NCBI RefSeq assembly: GCF_000203815.1
Contig: NW_004457624.1
Coordinates: 496,001 to 560,000, forward strand
Direction: 5' to 3'
DNA length: 64,000 bases
Source of the DNA: Cavenderia fasciculata
Taxonomy: Eukaryota; Evosea; Eumycetozoa; Acytosteliales; Cavenderiaceae
In this document: in pieces, positions 60,701-64,000 of the stretch
Layout of the letters: every line of letters starts with the position of its first letter
How positions within the stretch are numbered: the stretch's first letter is position 1
Position numbers and translations under genes: made by a program
Notes under the pieces: generated by a model
Databases searched by the model: none
Told to the model about the DNA's origin: nothing
Seen by the model: only the letters and a program-made list of their open reading frames with translations

Positions 60701-62513
60701 CAAACAGTTACTGTTACAGTTGTTTTTGTTTGTTGTTGCATGATGATCTTACCTTGCACCACCATTACCATGGTTGGTTGGTGGTTGCAACAACAAGGGT
60801 ATTTTCATGATGTCAGTCAGTATAGAATTCATCCTAAGTATCGGTATCACCACACCCCCACAATACCAATACCATCCATCACCCTCCCACTACCACCCCG
60901 CACACACCACCAAACTAATAATTATAGGTGTAGGTAGTAGTAGTAATAGTAGTAGAGAAAATAGAAAGTTATAATAATCATTGATTGATAATATAATAAT
61001 AATAACAATAATAATAATATCATTAATAATATTTAATCAAAAAGAAGATAAGGAAAGAAAGAAAGAAAGGAAGAAGGAAGAACAACAACATCATCATCAT
61101 CGAGTTACCAAAAACAATTGTTTCAGTCAAAAAAAGACAAATATATAAAAGATTTAAAAACACAGCGGTAGCAGCAGCAGCTCACAGATCGATATCCAGT
61201 CAGTCAGTCATCAAGTCAGTACTTACTTTGTCAAACAGTACAACAAAAAAAAAAATCAAAACATCTAAATCCAACTCAACTCCAAAACTTTGCGATCTTC
61301 TCCATTCACCACCAATATCATCGCTGTTACCCTGTTCCATTCCTATCATCGTTTTACACTTCATTTACCATCTTTAAAGTAGCAATATAATACAACACAA
61401 TACATCCAACCAACCAACTAGCATCCAGTTTCCCAAAAAAAAAACAACAGGTACAAAACCAAATGTTAGAGGTGATCACCAACAACATATAATCTTAATA
61501 TATTTGAAAACATACCCACTAACACACTCTTTTGCCAGTGAATATCCACTTGTGTTTTCTACTTTCCATCATCATCATCATCATCATCAACATCTAAACA
61601 TCGTGGTTGTAGTAGATCATTTTTAAAAACCAATTGTTTTTGGATGAAATTGCATTAATGCTCCACTCCACCTCTTTAATTACTATTACTATTATCGATT
61701 AATATGATTATTATTATTATTATTATTATTAACGACAATAACAACAAAAACAACAATAATTATAATTTAAAAGGAATAGTGATTGATGACAAAAGCGTGT
61801 TAATTCTCTACAATCATTCAAATCAATAGATTAAATAATATCTATACTACATCATCATCATCATCATTTATTTTATTTTTTGGTCATTTTCTCAATATCT
61901 TGTCAATCGGACTGACAGATAGATACCCACCTACCCACACACACCTCTGCCAAGATATTTATTTTATTATAGTAGTAGTTAATTGTTTGTGATTGTTAAA
62001 AGAGTTGTGAACTGGAATAGAAGGAATAGGAATTAGTTGTTCATTCTAATAATAATAATAATAATATTATATATAATTATTACAAAGTGTGTATTGTATT
62101 GTATGATTTCATTGTAAAATTTATTATTTCAATTGACAACCCGCTACTACCTCGACATATACAACCAACATAACCATTACACATACATACATCAAAAAAA
62201 AAAAAAAAAAAAAAAAAACGAGTTATTTTTAAATCCACCAACAACCACAAACAAACCAGACCAGACAATACAATACGATAGACTGGAAAAAAAACTAACC
62301 AACTTTTTTTGATTTAAATATAGATATAATTTAAATTATACCTTTCCTATAATACACACACACACACACAAACAAAAGACAAGACAGAGAAGAAATATTA
62401 TATTATATTATCATTTATAATTTTAATTAATTGCGACATTTGACTCTTGTTTTGCTTGCTTGATTGCTTGTATTAAATTAATTAATTAATTAATCAATTT
62501 AAAAGTGGAAGGG
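57795..62513. other. 4.7 kb gene-poor region upstream of the ankyrin gene
   Basis: No supported gene. Just after ORC3 (57,830-58,160) lies a stretch of higher GC and normal complexity with a 91-codon minus-strand frame that I cannot assign. Beyond it are ACAG/ATAG repeats (58,216-58,252), GATG/CATC runs, CA runs and a 25-base polyA (62,194-62,218). The right end includes A- and T-rich leader DNA ahead of the ankyrin gene. Long upstream regions of this kind also precede the RasGEF gene. Confidence 0.55.
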
Positions 62514-64000
62514 ATGGCAGATGCCATCGTGCAACAACAATCGATATCGTTTGGATTAGTAAAAAACAACATACAAAAGAATAGTCCTCATCCACTACAA
62601 GATTATTCAAGTAGAAGTACAAGCAGTGATTTAATTAGTTCCAACATGGAATCCATATCCATCAACCAAAATAGCAGCAACATGGACAGCGGCGACGACT
62701 TTTCATCCTCGACCAGCGACACACACAGTAATTCATCGTATTCGTCGTCGTCGGCCACAAGCACCTCCAACAATATAAACTTAAGCAGCGCAAGCATCCA
62801 ATCCTCGCACCTCTCCAACTCGGTCGGCAGCTCCACCACGGCTCCCTCCTCTCCTTCACAACAACAACATCGCCAGCCTTCGACCCCTCATTCACCCGTA
62901 CCTTCCTCCTCCTCCTCTTCCTCTATTATATCGACTCCCAAGCCATTCCCACTTCACGAAGCAGCGTTCAAGGGAGAGTACGACAAGCTCGTTTCACTTC
63001 TTTTATTCACACAAGGTGGCAAAAACCAACCAACAGGAGGATCGACAATGTTGCAAGGATCAGTTGGCGTTGCCAATGGCGGTAGTTCCAAATCGTCGTC
63101 ATTGGCCAACAGCCCCATGTATACGCCTGCAGGTGCCAGCGGAGCATCGACGGCTGAATACGTAGGTGTCAATAGTTTGGACGATAAAAAAACAACACCA
63201 TTGCACCACGCCGCCTTTAACGGTCACAAGCAATGTGTCAAACTGCTACTTGCATCGGGTGCCTATCCCGATGTCGCCGATATTGATGGATGCACACCAC
63301 TTCACAACGCAGCATTCAATGGATACAAATCGGTGATGGTCATGCTCATTGATGCCGGTGCAGACTCGAATTGCATCGATATTGATGGCAACTCTGCACT
63401 GCACAAGGCCACGTTTAGCGGGTTTCACAAGTGTGCCGAGTTGCTCCTCAACAATGGTTCACAGGTCGATGCTCGCGATAGCTATGGAATCACTCCCCTA
63501 CTCAAGGCTGCCTCCAACAAGCACCAGAAATGTCTCAGTCTGTTGATCGAGCGTGGAGCCGATGTAAATAGTCGCGACAATGCCGAATCGACGGCATTGC
63601 ATCAGGCATGTTACAAGGGTAGTGATAAGGCAATCAATCTTCTCATCCAAAAGGGTGCCAATGTAAATAGTATCGACAAGGAAGGTTATTCTCCGCTCCA
63701 CAACGCTGTTTTTAATGGATTCGAAGAATGCAGTAGGATACTCCTCGATAAAGGAGCTATCATTGATCAACGTGCTCTAGATGGATGTACTCCACTTCAT
63801 TATGCATCTTCAAATGGTTTTGATCAATGTGTTTCTTTATTAATTCGTCGTGGTTGTAAATTAGATATAATGTAAGTGAAAAACAAAAAAAAAAAAAAAG
63901 AAATAGAAAAAGAGAGAGTAGAATTTGTTTGTTAACCTTTTTATTAATATTTTTTTTAGGGATCTTAAAAGAGGAAGAACACCATTACATTATGCAGCAA
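62514..64000 (+). CDS. ankyrin-repeat protein, 5' part, possibly SecG-like (runs off the window)
   Basis: Exon 1 is 62514-63871 and the intron 63872-63959 (GTAAGT ... TTTTTTAG). Exon 2 starts at 63960, continues MDLKRGRTPLHYAA in phase and leaves the window. Residues 1-140 are Ser/Thr/Asn/Gln-rich with many Ser runs. Ankyrin repeats begin at about 145 (PFPLHEAAFKGEYDKLVSLL), interrupted by a Gly/Ser loop, then TPLHHAAFNGHKQCVKLLLASGA (given in part) and six or more further repeats about 33 residues apart. The repeat style resembles the N-terminal ankyrin array of Dictyostelium SecG, which carries Sec7 and PH domains further on; those would lie beyond the edge. The start is the first ATG of the frame (GGGATGGCAG). 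Confidence 0.8.

Noticed and set aside
60353-60974. Overlapping short ORFs upstream of the ankyrin gene
   Set aside because: No start context, no intron logic, biased composition and no domain. They look like chance frames in less AT-rich spacer DNA.
1-64000. tRNA, rRNA, snRNA genes and CRISPR arrays
   Set aside because: I looked for tRNA T-loop motifs, spliceosomal RNA cores and regularly spaced repeats and found none I could support. The tandem repeats present are microsatellites.

Overview
The window looks like nuclear DNA of a dictyostelid social amoeba. The evidence is very AT-rich spacers full of microsatellites, homopolymer runs of Asn, Gln, Thr and Ser inside proteins, short introns (about 70-110 nt) with GTATGT or GTAAGT donors and T-rich acceptors, an FNIP-repeat protein with the dictyostelid N-terminal domain, a DEP-containing RasGEF, and Ena/VASP. 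The species cannot be fixed from sequence alone; the FNIP protein reminds me of Cavenderia or Polysphondylium sequences, from memory only. I found no tRNA, rRNA, CRISPR array or recognisable transposon.

Bases 1-17,200 are an accessory region: nine copies (A-I here) of a gene family I do not recognise, called the YNYGNV family after its best motif. The standard gene has a short low-complexity exon 1, a 70-100 nt intron and an exon 2 that opens with a lysine tract and encodes an all-helical-looking core. Copies C and E are intact. The others are truncated, rearranged or interrupted. Copies H and I carry four beta-grasp (ubiquitin-like) domains at the C terminus, the last SUMO-like, and copy I has lost the core. 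A decayed FNIP gene and a secreted saposin-like gene sit inside the array.

Bases 17,490-21,735 hold two conserved genes: the U5 snRNP protein Dim1/TXNL4A and a DEP-RasGEF. Bases 21,736-33,117 are mostly gene desert, with one F-box/LRR gene and one small novel ORF. Bases 33,271-46,875 carry a large five-exon protein (Clu-like segment plus LRRs), a protein built of two internal repeats, a KCTD-like BTB protein, a membrane-anchored kelch protein, a stomatin/slipin and VASP.

Bases 47,521-57,794 form a compact run of genome-maintenance genes: a Ulp2/SENP6-7-type SUMO protease, head to head with a PIF1 helicase that ends in a U-box, followed by an ORC3-like protein with an N-terminal PHD-like finger. 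After another desert of about 4.7 kb, an ankyrin-repeat protein (possibly SecG-like) runs off the right edge.

The best leads are the YNYGNV array with its ubiquitin/SUMO-like fusions, the PIF1-U-box fusion and the PHD-ORC3 fusion. Spliced coordinates were worked out by hand from splice consensus and reading-frame phase. They agree with family expectations in most genes but have not been tested with transcripts.
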